Counted from the stretch's first letter, positions 52,590 to 62,056 are shown. The stretch is 64,000 nucleotides of DNA from Thermodesulfobium acidiphilum (GCF_003057965.1 NZ_CP020921.1:112100-176099), one strand, 5' to 3'. A program made the numbers and translations. Notes: generated from the sequence alone by a model not told the origin.

Positions 52590-53897
52590 GTGAAGAATCT
52601 CAAAGTTCTAAGAGATTTTATAGAAGATTACAATTACCTCCCCTGGAATGGTACAATTGATAAGATTAGCGGTTATGTAATTGAGTCGATTGGTCCCAAG
52701 GCTTCAATTGGTGAAATAGTATACATTGATTCAGGAAAAAACCAAATACCATGTTTGGTTATTGGATTTTCTTCAAACAAAGTATATCTTACGCCTTTTG
52801 ACGCCATTGAGGGTATAGAACCAGGCTCAATAGTAAAAAAGACGGGAAAACAGCTGGGATTGTGGGTAGGTAAGCACCTTTTGGGACAGGTGTTAGATGG
52901 TTTGGGGAGACCCTTGTCAACTGGATATATAGAAAGAGATGATATGTCTCAATACAGATCGATTGAAAACAAATCTCCACATCCGCTAAAAAGAGGGAGG
53001 ATAAAAGAACCTATATCAACGGGTATCAGAGCAATAGATGGACTTTTGACTTTAGGGAAAGGGCAAAGGGTAGGGATCTTTGCAGGATCTGGCATTGGTA
53101 AAACTACACTTCTTGGAATGATATCAAGATTTTGTAACGCACAGGTAAATATTATTGCTCTAGTTGGAGAAAGAGGTCGTGAGGTTAGAGAGTTTTTGGA
53201 GGAAAGCCTAGGCGAGGATGGCCTTACTAAATCTGTAGTGATAGTGTCAACTTCAGATAATCCTCCTTCCCAGAGAGTACTTTCGGCCTTTACTGCGACT
53301 GTGATAGCAGAATACTTTAGGGACCTTGGGATGGATGTTCTTATGGTGATGGATTCTCTAACAAGAGTTTGTATGGCACAAAGGGAATTGGGACTCTCAA
53401 TTGGAGAGCCACCTACTACTAGAGGATATCCGCCATCTGTTTTCACGATGATGGCAAGACTTTTAGAGAGAGCGGGGACTTCCGATAAGGGTTCAATAAC
53501 TGGCATTTATACTGTACTTGTAGAAGGGGATGACCTTGCAGAGCCAATAGCAGATCATGCAAGAAGTATATTGGATGGTCATATAGTCTTATCTAGAGAC
53601 CTTGCCGAAAGGGGGTACTATCCTCCAATTGATATTTCACAAAGCATAAGCAGGCTAATGAGTTCTATCACTGATAAAGAGCATCTAAATCTTAGTTATC
53701 GAATAAAAGAGTTGATAGCCTCATATAAGGAGGCGTATGATCTTATTAACATAGGGGCATATCAGAAAGGTTCAAATTCAAAGATTGACGAAAGTATAGA
53801 AAAGATGTCGAAAATAGAGGAATTTTTAAAACAATCACCTGATGACGCTTCAAGCTTTGATAATACTCGTAGACTTCTGGAGGAGATATTGATATGA
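52590..53897 (+). CDS. fliI: Flagellum-specific ATPase FliI
   Basis: This hexameric ATPase helps the flagellar type III export gate. The 435-residue protein resembles F1 beta subunit, with Walker A in FAGSGIGKTTLLG (about residues 162-174), ALVGERGREVREF and the long conserved SLTRVCMAQRELGLSIGEP-type stretch. The start is GTG 52590, 2 nt after fliH. It overlaps flhF by 4 nt. fliJ, the usual following gene, is absent; flhF and flhG follow instead. Confidence 0.95.
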   Translation: MKNLKVLRDFIEDYNYLPWNGTIDKISGYVIESIGPKASIGEIVYIDSGKNQIPCLVIGFSSNKVYLTPFDAIEGIEPGSIVKKTGKQLGLWVGKHLLGQVLDGLGRPLSTGYIERDDMSQYRSIENKSPHPLKRGRIKEPISTGIRAIDGLLTLGKGQRVGIFAGSGIGKTTLLGMISRFCNAQVNIIALVGERGREVREFLEESLGEDGLTKSVVIVSTSDNPPSQRVLSAFTATVIAEYFRDLGMDVLMVMDSLTRVCMAQRELGLSIGEPPTTRGYPPSVFTMMARLLERAGTSDKGSITGIYTVLVEGDDLAEPIADHARSILDGHIVLSRDLAERGYYPPIDISQSISRLMSSITDKEHLNLSYRIKELIASYKEAYDLINIGAYQKGSNSKIDESIEKMSKIEEFLKQSPDDASSFDNTRRLLEEILI

Positions 53898-54952
53898 ACG
53901 TAAAAAGATACATTGCAAAAACTATTCCTGAAGCTATCTTGATGATTAGAAGAGACCTGGGGGAGGATGCGCTTATACTGTATTCCAGACCTATCAATAC
54001 TGCTCCTCGTTGGATGATCTGGAGAAAGGAAAATGCGTTTGAAGTAATTGCAACGGTTAATCAGGAGAGCAGAAAGCTTGATGAACTGGCTAAAGAGGTA
54101 GAAGAATTTAAAAGGGAATTACAGGTTTTGAAAAAAAGTCAGGAAAGCCTCTCACTTCTTAAAAAGGCTAAAAGAGTTGATGAACCTGAAGTGCCGTTCT
54201 TGAAATTTCACAACTTTCGTGGGAAAACAAAAGATTCATCTATATTGATAAGTACTACAGGAGAGTTTGATGCTGGAGCAAGATATTTTTTTAAAGGGCT
54301 TGGCTTCTACCCCTTTTTTAACGAAAGAGCGGGGGTTATAGCGCTTGCATTTTTAGGTCCTACTGGAGCAGGGAAGACTACTACAATTGCAAAAATAGCT
54401 GCGAGGATGTCTTTATTGATGAAGAAAAGGGTTTGTCTTATTACACTTGATACCTTTAGAATAGCAGCTCTGGATCAACTTAAAGCTTATGCAGATATTA
54501 TGGAACTGCCTTTTTTTGTGGCGCACTCTCCTAAAGAATTGAAAGAGATCGTAAAAAAAGAGAAAAATTCAATTGATCTCTTTCTTATAGATACTATGGG
54601 ATTTTCTCCTTTTCAGGACAGTAAAATTAAAGAAATTTCAGCTTTTTTGTCTACTGGGATAGATACGGAAATTCATCTAGTTCTTTGTGCTAACTATAAA
54701 CCTCAAGAATTAAACCTTTACATTAATAAGTATAAAGCACTTAAGCCAGTTAGCATCATATGGACCAAGCTTGACGAAGTAGTGTCTCTTGGACATATTA
54801 TTGAGCTTTCAATTGAAAACAATTTGCCTATTTCACTTTTTGGCACCGGCCAAAGCGTTCCTGATAATCTGGAGGTAGCATCTGATGAATTTCTCTCAAA
54901 CCAATTAAACTCTAAATATAGAGATTTTTACCCTGAAGGTTCTGGGATATGA
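53894..54952 (+). CDS. flhF: Flagellar biosynthesis GTPase FlhF
   Basis: This SRP-type GTPase sets the position and number of flagella. The 352-residue protein has a basic N-terminal B domain, a helical linker and an NG domain with P-loop GPTGAGKT (155-162), DTFRIAALDQL, and LIDTMGFSP where SRP GTPases have DTAGR; the T-A-G to T-M-G change is common in FlhF. WTKLDE is the guanine-specificity motif. It overlaps fliI and flhG by 4 nt each, a tight operon. Confidence 0.94.
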   Translation: MNVKRYIAKTIPEAILMIRRDLGEDALILYSRPINTAPRWMIWRKENAFEVIATVNQESRKLDELAKEVEEFKRELQVLKKSQESLSLLKKAKRVDEPEVPFLKFHNFRGKTKDSSILISTTGEFDAGARYFFKGLGFYPFFNERAGVIALAFLGPTGAGKTTTIAKIAARMSLLMKKRVCLITLDTFRIAALDQLKAYADIMELPFFVAHSPKELKEIVKKEKNSIDLFLIDTMGFSPFQDSKIKEISAFLSTGIDTEIHLVLCANYKPQELNLYINKYKALKPVSIIWTKLDEVVSLGHIIELSIENNLPISLFGTGQSVPDNLEVASDEFLSNQLNSKYRDFYPEGSGI

Positions 54953-55938
54953 GCGATCAGGCGCAAGAATTAAGAAAGCTAAGGGAAAGACTAAGTAGCG
55001 TTTTATACTCTCAATCAAATCGACAACCATTTAAAAACAAGCTTTCAATCTCTTTTGCTGGTGGGAAAGGCGGTACAGGAAAGACAGTGCTTAGCGTGAA
55101 CGTAGCCCTATCCTTTGCAAAAAATGGAATAAAAACAGTTCTTCTGGATGCAGATGTGGGGCTTGCAAACGCAAATATAATATTGGGGATAAAACCTAAA
55201 AAAAATTGGGCTGATTTTTTGTACAACAATGCCCCATTTGAAGACATATTGTACTTTTATAATAGTAATTTTATATTGATTCCTGGAGCATCAGGCATCT
55301 CAGACGCTGCAAATCTTCCATCTTACAAACAAGAGGAACTTCTTGTATCCCTTGATATCCTTGAGTCTCAGACAGATATATTAATAATTGATGTGGGGGC
55401 AGGAATTCAGGATAATATAATAAACTTCTCCATTGCATCAAACAATATTGTTGTTGTTACCAATCCCGATCCAACCGCTCTTACCGATGCTTACAGCTTT
55501 ATCAAGATAATCTCTAATAGGCTTTCTGTTGTTCATAAAATATATCTTGTAATAAATATGGCAAGGAGCTTTGATGAGGTTAAAAGAATTTATGAAGTAT
55601 TTATACCAATGGTAAAATCAAGATTAAACGTAAATTTAGAAATACTTGGGAGTATTTCATATTCTGAAGAAATGGTTTTGTCAGTAAAACAAAGTAAACC
55701 TCTTCTAATAAATTATCCTAGATCTGGTGCTTCAAGACAAATAGAGATTATTTCCAACAAGCTTTTAGAAAACCTTTATAGTCAAAACCGGATTCAAAGC
55801 ATACTGCCAAAATCTCATTTTAACAAACCCGATGAGTTTGAGGCTTCTAGAAAGGAAGGTTCTAAGAGTGGATTAGATATTACCAAAAGCGATTCCTTTG
55901 TTTCAAGGTTTTGTAAATTTTTTGGAATAAAAAAGTAA
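54949..55938 (+). CDS. flhG: Flagellar number regulator FlhG (MinD-like ATPase)
   Basis: FlhG is a MinD/ParA-type ATPase that counters FlhF. The activating N-terminal motif DQAQELR (3-9), which stimulates FlhF in characterised homologues, is intact. The deviant Walker A is KGGTGKT (40-46), followed by LLDADVGLANANIILG and LIIDVGAGIQDN. The protein has 329 residues. A C-terminal tail of about 40 residues ends with CKFFGIKK, possibly membrane binding. It ends the flagellar operon portion; the next gene lies 41 nt on with its own ribosome site. Confidence 0.93.
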   Translation: MSDQAQELRKLRERLSSVLYSQSNRQPFKNKLSISFAGGKGGTGKTVLSVNVALSFAKNGIKTVLLDADVGLANANIILGIKPKKNWADFLYNNAPFEDILYFYNSNFILIPGASGISDAANLPSYKQEELLVSLDILESQTDILIIDVGAGIQDNIINFSIASNNIVVVTNPDPTALTDAYSFIKIISNRLSVVHKIYLVINMARSFDEVKRIYEVFIPMVKSRLNVNLEILGSISYSEEMVLSVKQSKPLLINYPRSGASRQIEIISNKLLENLYSQNRIQSILPKSHFNKPDEFEASRKEGSKSGLDITKSDSFVSRFCKFFGIKK

Positions 55939-55979
55939 GAATTTATCGTATAATAAAAAATAAATTATTTGGAGGAAAA

Positions 55980-56378
55980 ATGGAAGATAGATGGTTTTTA
56001 GGGGTTGCAACAGAAGATGAAGATTACTTTATAGATACACGCTCAATTCAAGAAGAGGATGGTTTTTTGGAAGTAATAATAAAGGAAGTTTTAAAGAGTG
56101 AATCAGCAAAAAATCGAGAATTAGAATTTATTGAGTCTAAGATTAATAAAAAAATAAATTTAGATCACTCCCTTTGGAAGTGGAGATTCAATCCTAAAAA
56201 TATGACGTATACCATTCTTTCTATTGGATACTTCGATTCGAATGGCAAATTACTTCTTAATATGAAAAGCGATGAAAGCGATCTACATTGGGAGGAAATA
56301 GAGCCTGAAACTGCTGCTGAAAACATCTTTGAAGCGGTAAAAGACGTAGTGCAAAATATGCCTGAAAAAGGGATATAA
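55980..56378 (+). CDS. Hypothetical protein between flhG and a surface-sugar enzyme
   Basis: This 132-residue soluble protein is not recognised with confidence. The pattern WFLGVATEDEDYFIDTRSIQ near the start and SLWKWRFNPKNMTYTILSIGYFDSNGKLL in the middle is reminiscent of the surface-adhesin E-type small beta domain, but there is no signal peptide. Preceded by GGAGGAAAA, it starts 41 nt after flhG and ends 9 nt before the next gene, so it belongs to the same operon. A role in flagellar or surface function is suggested only by position. Confidence 0.6.
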   Translation: MEDRWFLGVATEDEDYFIDTRSIQEEDGFLEVIIKEVLKSESAKNRELEFIESKINKKINLDHSLWKWRFNPKNMTYTILSIGYFDSNGKLLLNMKSDESDLHWEEIEPETAAENIFEAVKDVVQNMPEKGI

Positions 56379-56387
56379 AGTAATTTT

Positions 56388-58712
56388 ATGTCATTTGATA
56401 TTGTATTTTCTGGCATTTATGATAAATATCAACTATATAACTCTTTAGAGGGCTCAGATTGGGAACTTGCTGTCGTAAACATTCACATAATCAGAGGACA
56501 GGTTTTTTTTGATATAGTTCTTTGCGATAAGTTGAGAAACAAAATATTTCCTATTTTTCTAAATACATTTGAAGAAAATAGGCTATTAATCCCCAATGTA
56601 TTGAAAACTATTGATATAACTAACTTATCAAAAATTTTCGAGCAATCTTTTACAATAATCTCATCTTACAAAGATAACATAAAACCACCTAATACTACGA
56701 TTTTTACTGAAAACTATAACTATATAAAGTCACTAGATAATAACGTTAACCCGCATAGAAGGTCATTTCCTGGTATTGGTAATGCATCGTATTTAAAGTT
56801 TATCTTGTTTTATAAGCATGTTGCTAATATTATTAGATTAAGAAATAAAAAAAGATTGGATCTTAATATCCTTGATTGTTCATGTGGCAGTGGTTATGGC
56901 TCGATTATTCTTGGCTTTATTGATAATGCTGTTATCTGTGGGGCTGATAAGGACGAAGGAGCAATCAATCTTGCAAAGGCGTTAAATTTTAGTAAAGAAA
57001 ATGTAAGTTTCGTAAACTCCTCAATGGAAGATTTGTATAAATTTGGTTCTAAATATGACTATGTTGTGAGCCTTGAAACTATTGAACATGTCCAGGATTC
57101 TGAGAAATTTTTAAATTGTGCAATAGATCTCCTTAAAGGTGACGGTACTTTAATTCTAAGCGTTCCTCACTGGCGATATCACGGAAGCGATTTGAATTCC
57201 GATCATGTTAGTAATTGGACACCTGACAAGGTAAAAAAATTTTTCGATAAATTTTTTGAGAGGGTAGAAGTATACTTTACAGAAGTAGTAAATTTAGACA
57301 ATGTTTTAAACCAGGACTTTAGTCTTAAAGAAGATATAGATAAAAAAGCAATCGAAAATATCTTTGTAATAGCAAAAATAAAAAACAGGAGATATTCTTC
57401 AACTTTTTATGTGGGGAGAAAACCAAGAAGGCTTCTTTTTGTAAACCACTCTATTCCTCCATATGAACATACAGGTACACCGTTGGCTACTTATTCCCAA
57501 ATGAAGCATATGAGATCTTTAGGATATGAGACTGCTGTTTTGATACCTCACCCTGATGCATCTACAAAATTTAAAAAAGAGAATGCTTTGAGTGATACAG
57601 TTTATAAAATACCTATTCTCAATTGGCAGGAGAGATTTTTGGACGACGCCTTTTCTGGGTATAATTTACGGGACTATCTTGGTATGGTGGAAGATGTTCT
57701 GGATGACTTCAAGCCAGATATAATTCACCTGGGAGATTATGTGGGAATGAGCTCAAAGATTATAGAGCTATTTGAAGCAAAGGGTATTCCTATATGTAGA
57801 GAAGTTCACGCTATTGAAGAGCTGTGCTTAAAAATCAGACCATCTGGAGGCAATATGGATGGTTTGTGTACAGGTCCAGAGTCAGTTGAAAAGTGTGCAA
57901 AGTGTGTTCTTAATAGTATGTACGAATCAAATGAGCTTTTTTCAATTAGGCTTTTATCTGAAATTATAGGAAAACTTCTTGCAAGGTTTAGATACATCAA
58001 CTACCTTTACGCTAAGTTTGACGCGGTTATCTTCCCATCTTCTAGTTGGATGGAATATATGATGAATTATTTAAAGATAAATAAGGACAGGGCATTTGTT
58101 GTGCCCATTGGTATAGATATGAAATCGCCGAGAAAAATTTTTATGCAAGAAGACTCTATTAAAAGAAAAAACCTTAATTTAGCTTATCTTGGCACTGTCG
58201 CAATGGGAAAGGGGCTTGGCATTTTAGAAAGACTATTCAAAGATAAAGATTTACTAAGTAGAGATTTTAACCTTTATATATTTGGCAGATGTCAGGACGG
58301 CGAATCAGAAGAAAAGGTTAAATGTCTTGAAGAGGAATCGTTTGGTAAGGTAATTTATATGGGATCATACGAAAGAGATGATTTACCAAAGATTCTTAGT
58401 TCTATGGATCTAGGCATTTTGCCATATTTATATGAATCATATTCTATGGTTACAAGAGAACTATTGTATTTTGGTATTCCCGTAATCTCATTTAATACCT
58501 ATGGTATAGATGAAATAATAAAAGACTCTTATAACGGTTTTCTTATAGAATTAGGTGATGTAGAAAGTATGAAGGAAAAAATTGTTTACATATTGGATAA
58601 CAAAGAATTAATTGCCAAATTAAAAGAAGGCGCTTTTAACACCTCTATTATCACTCCACAGGAAGAAGCGCGCATGTTAGATGAGATATACAAGAGAATA
58701 GCGAAAAAATAA
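56388..58712 (+). CDS. Methyltransferase-glycosyltransferase fusion protein
   Basis: This 774-residue cytosolic protein has three parts. Residues 1-150 have no recognised motif. A class I SAM methyltransferase covers about 155-330: motif I ILDCSCGSGYG, the acidic GADKDEGAI, then SLETIEHVQDSEKF and LILSVPHW. A family 4-type GT-B glycosyltransferase covers about 345-774: HTGTPLATYSQMKHM as the N-terminal glycine loop, LGDYVGMSS, AYLGTVAMGKGLGIL, GILPYLYESYSMVTRELLYFGIPV as the donor site. Such fusions suggest methylation and transfer of the same sugar on one glycan. It follows the flagellar genes. Confidence 0.85.
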   Translation: MSFDIVFSGIYDKYQLYNSLEGSDWELAVVNIHIIRGQVFFDIVLCDKLRNKIFPIFLNTFEENRLLIPNVLKTIDITNLSKIFEQSFTIISSYKDNIKPPNTTIFTENYNYIKSLDNNVNPHRRSFPGIGNASYLKFILFYKHVANIIRLRNKKRLDLNILDCSCGSGYGSIILGFIDNAVICGADKDEGAINLAKALNFSKENVSFVNSSMEDLYKFGSKYDYVVSLETIEHVQDSEKFLNCAIDLLKGDGTLILSVPHWRYHGSDLNSDHVSNWTPDKVKKFFDKFFERVEVYFTEVVNLDNVLNQDFSLKEDIDKKAIENIFVIAKIKNRRYSSTFYVGRKPRRLLFVNHSIPPYEHTGTPLATYSQMKHMRSLGYETAVLIPHPDASTKFKKENALSDTVYKIPILNWQERFLDDAFSGYNLRDYLGMVEDVLDDFKPDIIHLGDYVGMSSKIIELFEAKGIPICREVHAIEELCLKIRPSGGNMDGLCTGPESVEKCAKCVLNSMYESNELFSIRLLSEIIGKLLARFRYINYLYAKFDAVIFPSSSWMEYMMNYLKINKDRAFVVPIGIDMKSPRKIFMQEDSIKRKNLNLAYLGTVAMGKGLGILERLFKDKDLLSRDFNLYIFGRCQDGESEEKVKCLEEESFGKVIYMGSYERDDLPKILSSMDLGILPYLYESYSMVTRELLYFGIPVISFNTYGIDEIIKDSYNGFLIELGDVESMKEKIVYILDNKELIAKLKEGAFNTSIITPQEEARMLDEIYKRIAKK

Positions 58713-58718
58713 GCCCTT

Positions 58719-59411
58719 TTATTTATTTTTTATTATATTTTTTACTGTCATCCACAATTCTTTTATCATTGAATAGGCCTTAGGGTCAGTTGATCCTTTT
58801 GGATCTCTTGAAAAAGAGAAGTTTAACCAGTAGACAGCCTGTTCAAGCCTATTGAGTTTGAAATACATCGAAGCTATCATGTATTCTACAAGGGTTTGAC
58901 TCATTTTTCCACCTAGCGGAAATTCTTCGTGATCATATGCCTTTTCGTAAAACTCTATAGCTTTTTTTCTGTACTCATCTTCATCTGAAGATCCAAAGCT
59001 TTTAGCAAGACAGGTCATCCTGAAATATATTCCTGCTAGAAGGCTTGCGCTGTGACCTGCTATATTAGCACAATAAATTGCCTGCTCGTAAGCGTCTATA
59101 GCACGCGCATAATCTCTTTCGCCTGTAACATCTATTTTATAAAGTTTTGATTTGGGAAGCTCTTTTTGGAGTAGCGTTATTACTACATCTGAAAGTTTGT
59201 TTTGAAAACTGTGATCAAGATTTGCATAGCCACACTCAGGACATACAACTGGGCTATAAAGATTTGGATTTATGCCTTCATAGGTATTGCACATATCAAT
59301 GTCTCTACTCTTTATCCTAAAGGCATTAGTTTTCAATTTTAATTGTTTAAATTTAGCCTTACATACGGGGCAGACAAGATCTGTTTGGAAAAATTTGTTT
59401 TTGTCGAACAA
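58719..59411 (-). CDS. DUF2225 family protein (zinc-ribbon plus TPR-like helices)
   Basis: The 230-residue protein has two CxxC pairs (CPVCKAKFK near residue 14, CPECGYANLDHSF near 57) that define the DUF2225 zinc-binding head, followed by helical TPR-like repeats (AIDAYEQAIYCANIAG, KAIEFYEKAYDHEE, RLEQAVYWLNFSFSRDPKG). The family is widespread in Firmicutes and of unknown function. The start is TTG 59411 with AAGGTGA upstream. It converges on the fusion gene and is divergent from secG. Confidence 0.82.
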   Translation of the reverse strand: MFDKNKFFQTDLVCPVCKAKFKQLKLKTNAFRIKSRDIDMCNTYEGINPNLYSPVVCPECGYANLDHSFQNKLSDVVITLLQKELPKSKLYKIDVTGERDYARAIDAYEQAIYCANIAGHSASLLAGIYFRMTCLAKSFGSSDEDEYRKKAIEFYEKAYDHEEFPLGGKMSQTLVEYMIASMYFKLNRLEQAVYWLNFSFSRDPKGSTDPKAYSMIKELWMTVKNIIKNK

Positions 59412-59501
59412 TCTTTCACCTTCTTGATTTTTTTCTTATGTGATATTATATATAAATTAGTGAATTTTGTATAATTTATTTCAGGAGGAATTGCTTATCA
59501 G

Positions 59502-59732
59502 ATGATTGATTTTTTTAAGAGTGCCATACTGCTTTTTGAAGTAGGAGTGGCAATTTTGCTAATTGCGTTAATTTTGCTCCATGGTCCAAAAGGAGAAGGT
59601 CTGGGATCTATTGGTGGAGAGGCAAGGCTATTTACATCTCCACAGGGTTCTACTTCAGGCTTAACCAGACTCACTGCTTACGTAGCGGGAGTTTTTATTT
59701 TACTTGCATTACTTATGGGAATTTTTTGGTAG
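59502..59732 (+). CDS. secG: Protein translocase subunit SecG
   Basis: SecG is the small accessory subunit of the SecYEG channel, with 76 residues and two membrane helices (about 8-25 and 57-76) joined by a glycine-rich loop, LGSIGGEARLFTSPQG. This loop is the family hallmark. An AGGAGGA ribosome site precedes the ATG. It is followed 8 nt later by a glycosyltransferase start. Confidence 0.9.
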   Translation: MIDFFKSAILLFEVGVAILLIALILLHGPKGEGLGSIGGEARLFTSPQGSTSGLTRLTAYVAGVFILLALLMGIFW

Positions 59733-59740
59733 GTGAGAAA

Positions 59741-61087
59741 GTGTCAAAACTTGCTAAGATAAGCCTTCCAATTTTCAACTCACTCTTGTTCTTTGCTTTT
59801 TTGCAGGGGATTGCTACTCACACCTTTGAGTGGCTCCAGTGGCTAATGATGTTTTTCATTGTATATGGCACTGTAATATTAGGGGGCTTTATAATAAAGC
59901 AATTTGAAGATCAAAAGATCGACGAGAAATACAAGCCATATGTTAGCATACTAATACCAGCGCACAACGAGGAAAACGTCATTAGAAATACTGTTCTTGA
60001 CGCTATAAATCAAGACTATATGGATGATAAAGGCAAAAAATTATTTGAGGTAATTGTTATAGACAACGTTTCTAGCGATAATACTCCTGTGATCTTAAGG
60101 CAGATGCAAGATGAATACCCAGAACTAAGAGTTATCTATCAGGGTCAAGATGCAAAAAGGGGTAAACCTGCTGCCTTGATAGCCGGTTTAAGGGAATCTC
60201 AAGGAGAAGTCATTGCAGTCTTTGACTCTGATACCAGGATTCCATCTGATTTTATAAAGAAGTGCATGCCATATCTATCCGATCCGAAGGTCGGAGGGGT
60301 TCAGTCGTTAGTTAGGATGTATAATGCCGACAAGAATTTTTTGACAAAGGCCCAAGACGATGAGTTTGCCATATTTACGAGAATATATCAGGAGGGTAGA
60401 GACTTTTTAGACGGTGCGCCTACCCTTGGGGGTAATGGTCAAATAACCAAAAAAGAAGCCATTTTAGCTGTTGGTGGCTGGAATGAGCATGCTCTTACTG
60501 AAGATCTTGAGCTTTCACTAAGGTTGTATGAAGCGGGGTATAACATTAGATTTTGTCCTGAGGTATCTGTTTATCAGGAAGGGGTAGAAAACTTCGGTGC
60601 TCTTGTGAAACAGCGAACCAGATGGGCTCTGGGTTATTTACAGTGTCTTATGGAACATACCCCTAAGATTATTTTTTCCAGGATGGCTTTTAATAAGAAG
60701 TTAGACTTAAGTTTGACTCTTTTTTCTATATTTTTGCCATATTTAACTTTGGTGGGTTATGCGTATCTTTTACTTGAGCTTAGCAGGATATTTATGTTTT
60801 ATACGACTTTACCTTCCTTTATACTTAACTTTCTGGCTTTTGCATTTCTTGTTAATGCAAGCGTGGGCGCAAGAGTTTTAGGTCTACCCAGAAAGTCTTT
60901 ACTTTATGTTCCATTAAGGTATTGGTTTTTCTCGCTTCACTGGTTAATTGCTTATATACAGGCTATGTGGAAGATGTGGCTTATGTGGATAAATGATGAA
61001 GCTCCTTTCTGGGACAAAACCCATCACAACGGTTTGCAGGAAGAGACTGCAAAGGGCGTGTCTGCTGCCTTTCAAGTTATAAAGTAG
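59741..61087 (+). CDS. Membrane-bound processive glycosyltransferase (family 2)
   Basis: The 448-residue enzyme has two N-terminal membrane helices, a cytosolic GT-A domain and three or four C-terminal helices, the layout of cellulose, hyaluronan and poly-GlcNAc synthases. The processivity motifs are present: ILIPAHNEENVI, VFDSDTRI (D, DxD), TEDLELSLRLYEAGY (the catalytic Asp) and KQRTRWALGYLQ (the QxxRW motif). It should polymerise and export a beta-linked polysaccharide. The frame opens at 59726, but GTG 59741 follows TAGGTGAG and is the better start. No PilZ domain or partner gene is seen. Confidence 0.87.
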   Translation: MSKLAKISLPIFNSLLFFAFLQGIATHTFEWLQWLMMFFIVYGTVILGGFIIKQFEDQKIDEKYKPYVSILIPAHNEENVIRNTVLDAINQDYMDDKGKKLFEVIVIDNVSSDNTPVILRQMQDEYPELRVIYQGQDAKRGKPAALIAGLRESQGEVIAVFDSDTRIPSDFIKKCMPYLSDPKVGGVQSLVRMYNADKNFLTKAQDDEFAIFTRIYQEGRDFLDGAPTLGGNGQITKKEAILAVGGWNEHALTEDLELSLRLYEAGYNIRFCPEVSVYQEGVENFGALVKQRTRWALGYLQCLMEHTPKIIFSRMAFNKKLDLSLTLFSIFLPYLTLVGYAYLLLELSRIFMFYTTLPSFILNFLAFAFLVNASVGARVLGLPRKSLLYVPLRYWFFSLHWLIAYIQAMWKMWLMWINDEAPFWDKTHHNGLQEETAKGVSAAFQVIK

Positions 61088-61126
61088 TATAAAAATAAAT
61101 GTATATAGAAATGTTTCCTGTAACTT

Positions 61127-62032
61127 TTAAAACCTAAGTTCTACTCGTGCTCCCATTTCGTTTGAGAAGTGAATCAAAATGCCTGCCATTTTTGCAAGGC
61201 TTTTAATTATTGCAGTTCCTAGACCGATTCCTGAGCTATCCTGCCTATTTAGCTCCTTCATTTCTCCTTCTTTAAACCCAGGGCCACTATCCTCTATAAC
61301 AAGAATATTTTCATAGAAGCTAATAAATATTGGTTCTTTCCCGTGAATTTTTGAATTTAGTAGTATATTTTTTGTTATAGTTTTAAGAATATACGGGTCT
61401 GTTTCAACAGTTTTGTCTCTTTCAATATTTATTTTTACATTTAAATGTGAATTTTTTAAAAAGGAATTTTTTAAAACTTCTTCAAGGAATAATAAGATAT
61501 TAATTTTAGCTTTTTTTATATTTATTAGGCCTAGTTGAATTTTTGTTATTACTATAGCGTTATTTAATGCAAGATCAAGTCTTTTTATCTTATCTAACAC
61601 CTTTTCTGAGAAAGCAGAATCTATATTGCCTGTAGCTTCTCCTGTTTCTATAATCGAACTAATGGCTGCAACTGGGGTTTTTAATTCATGAGAGATCTGA
61701 CCAAGAAGTCTTTTTTTTAGCTCTGACTCTTCTTTATTTTCTCCAGGCTTTAAGACTATGATTCTCAAATCCTGTGACGACTTTAAAATAAACGTATATT
61801 TTGTTAAATTCATGCCTAAAAATATCTCTTTTTCAAAGTCTTTTATTTTGTTATCCTTTAATATCTCGTGGGCTTCAGAGAACCTAAGTACTTCAAAATA
61901 ATATTTGCCTTCTAAATCTTTTATCCATGAAAATTCTTTGAATTTTTTATTGAAGTAGACAATCTGTCCTCTTTTGTCAATAATTAAAACAGGGTATTCA
62001 ATTAGTTCAATAACCTCTTTTAAAAGTTCCAT
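61127..62032 (-). CDS. phoR: Soluble PAS-sensor histidine kinase (PhoR-like)
   Basis: This kinase is divergent to a PhoB-like regulator and near pstS, so phosphate sensing is likely. The 301-residue protein has an N-terminal PAS-like domain (about 5-95, VLIIDKRGQIVYFNKKF), a HisKA dimerisation helix with H115 (GQISHELKTPVAAIS), and an HATPase domain with NILLNSKIHG, DSGPGF and GIGLGTAI. Unlike usual PhoR kinases it has no membrane segment, so input must come from the cytosol or from partner proteins. Gene name is by context. Confidence 0.85.
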   Translation of the reverse strand: MELLKEVIELIEYPVLIIDKRGQIVYFNKKFKEFSWIKDLEGKYYFEVLRFSEAHEILKDNKIKDFEKEIFLGMNLTKYTFILKSSQDLRIIVLKPGENKEESELKKRLLGQISHELKTPVAAISSIIETGEATGNIDSAFSEKVLDKIKRLDLALNNAIVITKIQLGLINIKKAKINILLFLEEVLKNSFLKNSHLNVKINIERDKTVETDPYILKTITKNILLNSKIHGKEPIFISFYENILVIEDSGPGFKEGEMKELNRQDSSGIGLGTAIIKSLAKMAGILIHFSNEMGARVELRF

Positions 62033-62040
62033 GTTATCTG

Positions 62041-62050
62041 ATATTATAAT
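62041..62050. promoter_or_regulatory. Bidirectional promoter with palindromic -10
   Basis: The 24-bp gap between the two divergent starts contains TATTATAATA (62042-62051), a perfect palindrome that offers TATAAT to both strands (62045-62050 on +, 62048-62043 on minus). Transcription 7 nt downstream on + would begin at the A of the regulator's ATG; on minus the leader would be about 5 nt. Confidence 0.55.
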
Positions 62051-62056
62051 AGAAAT

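Noticed and set aside
52949..53506. 185-residue minus-strand open frame
   Set aside because: Antisense to the catalytic core of fliI; no independent support.
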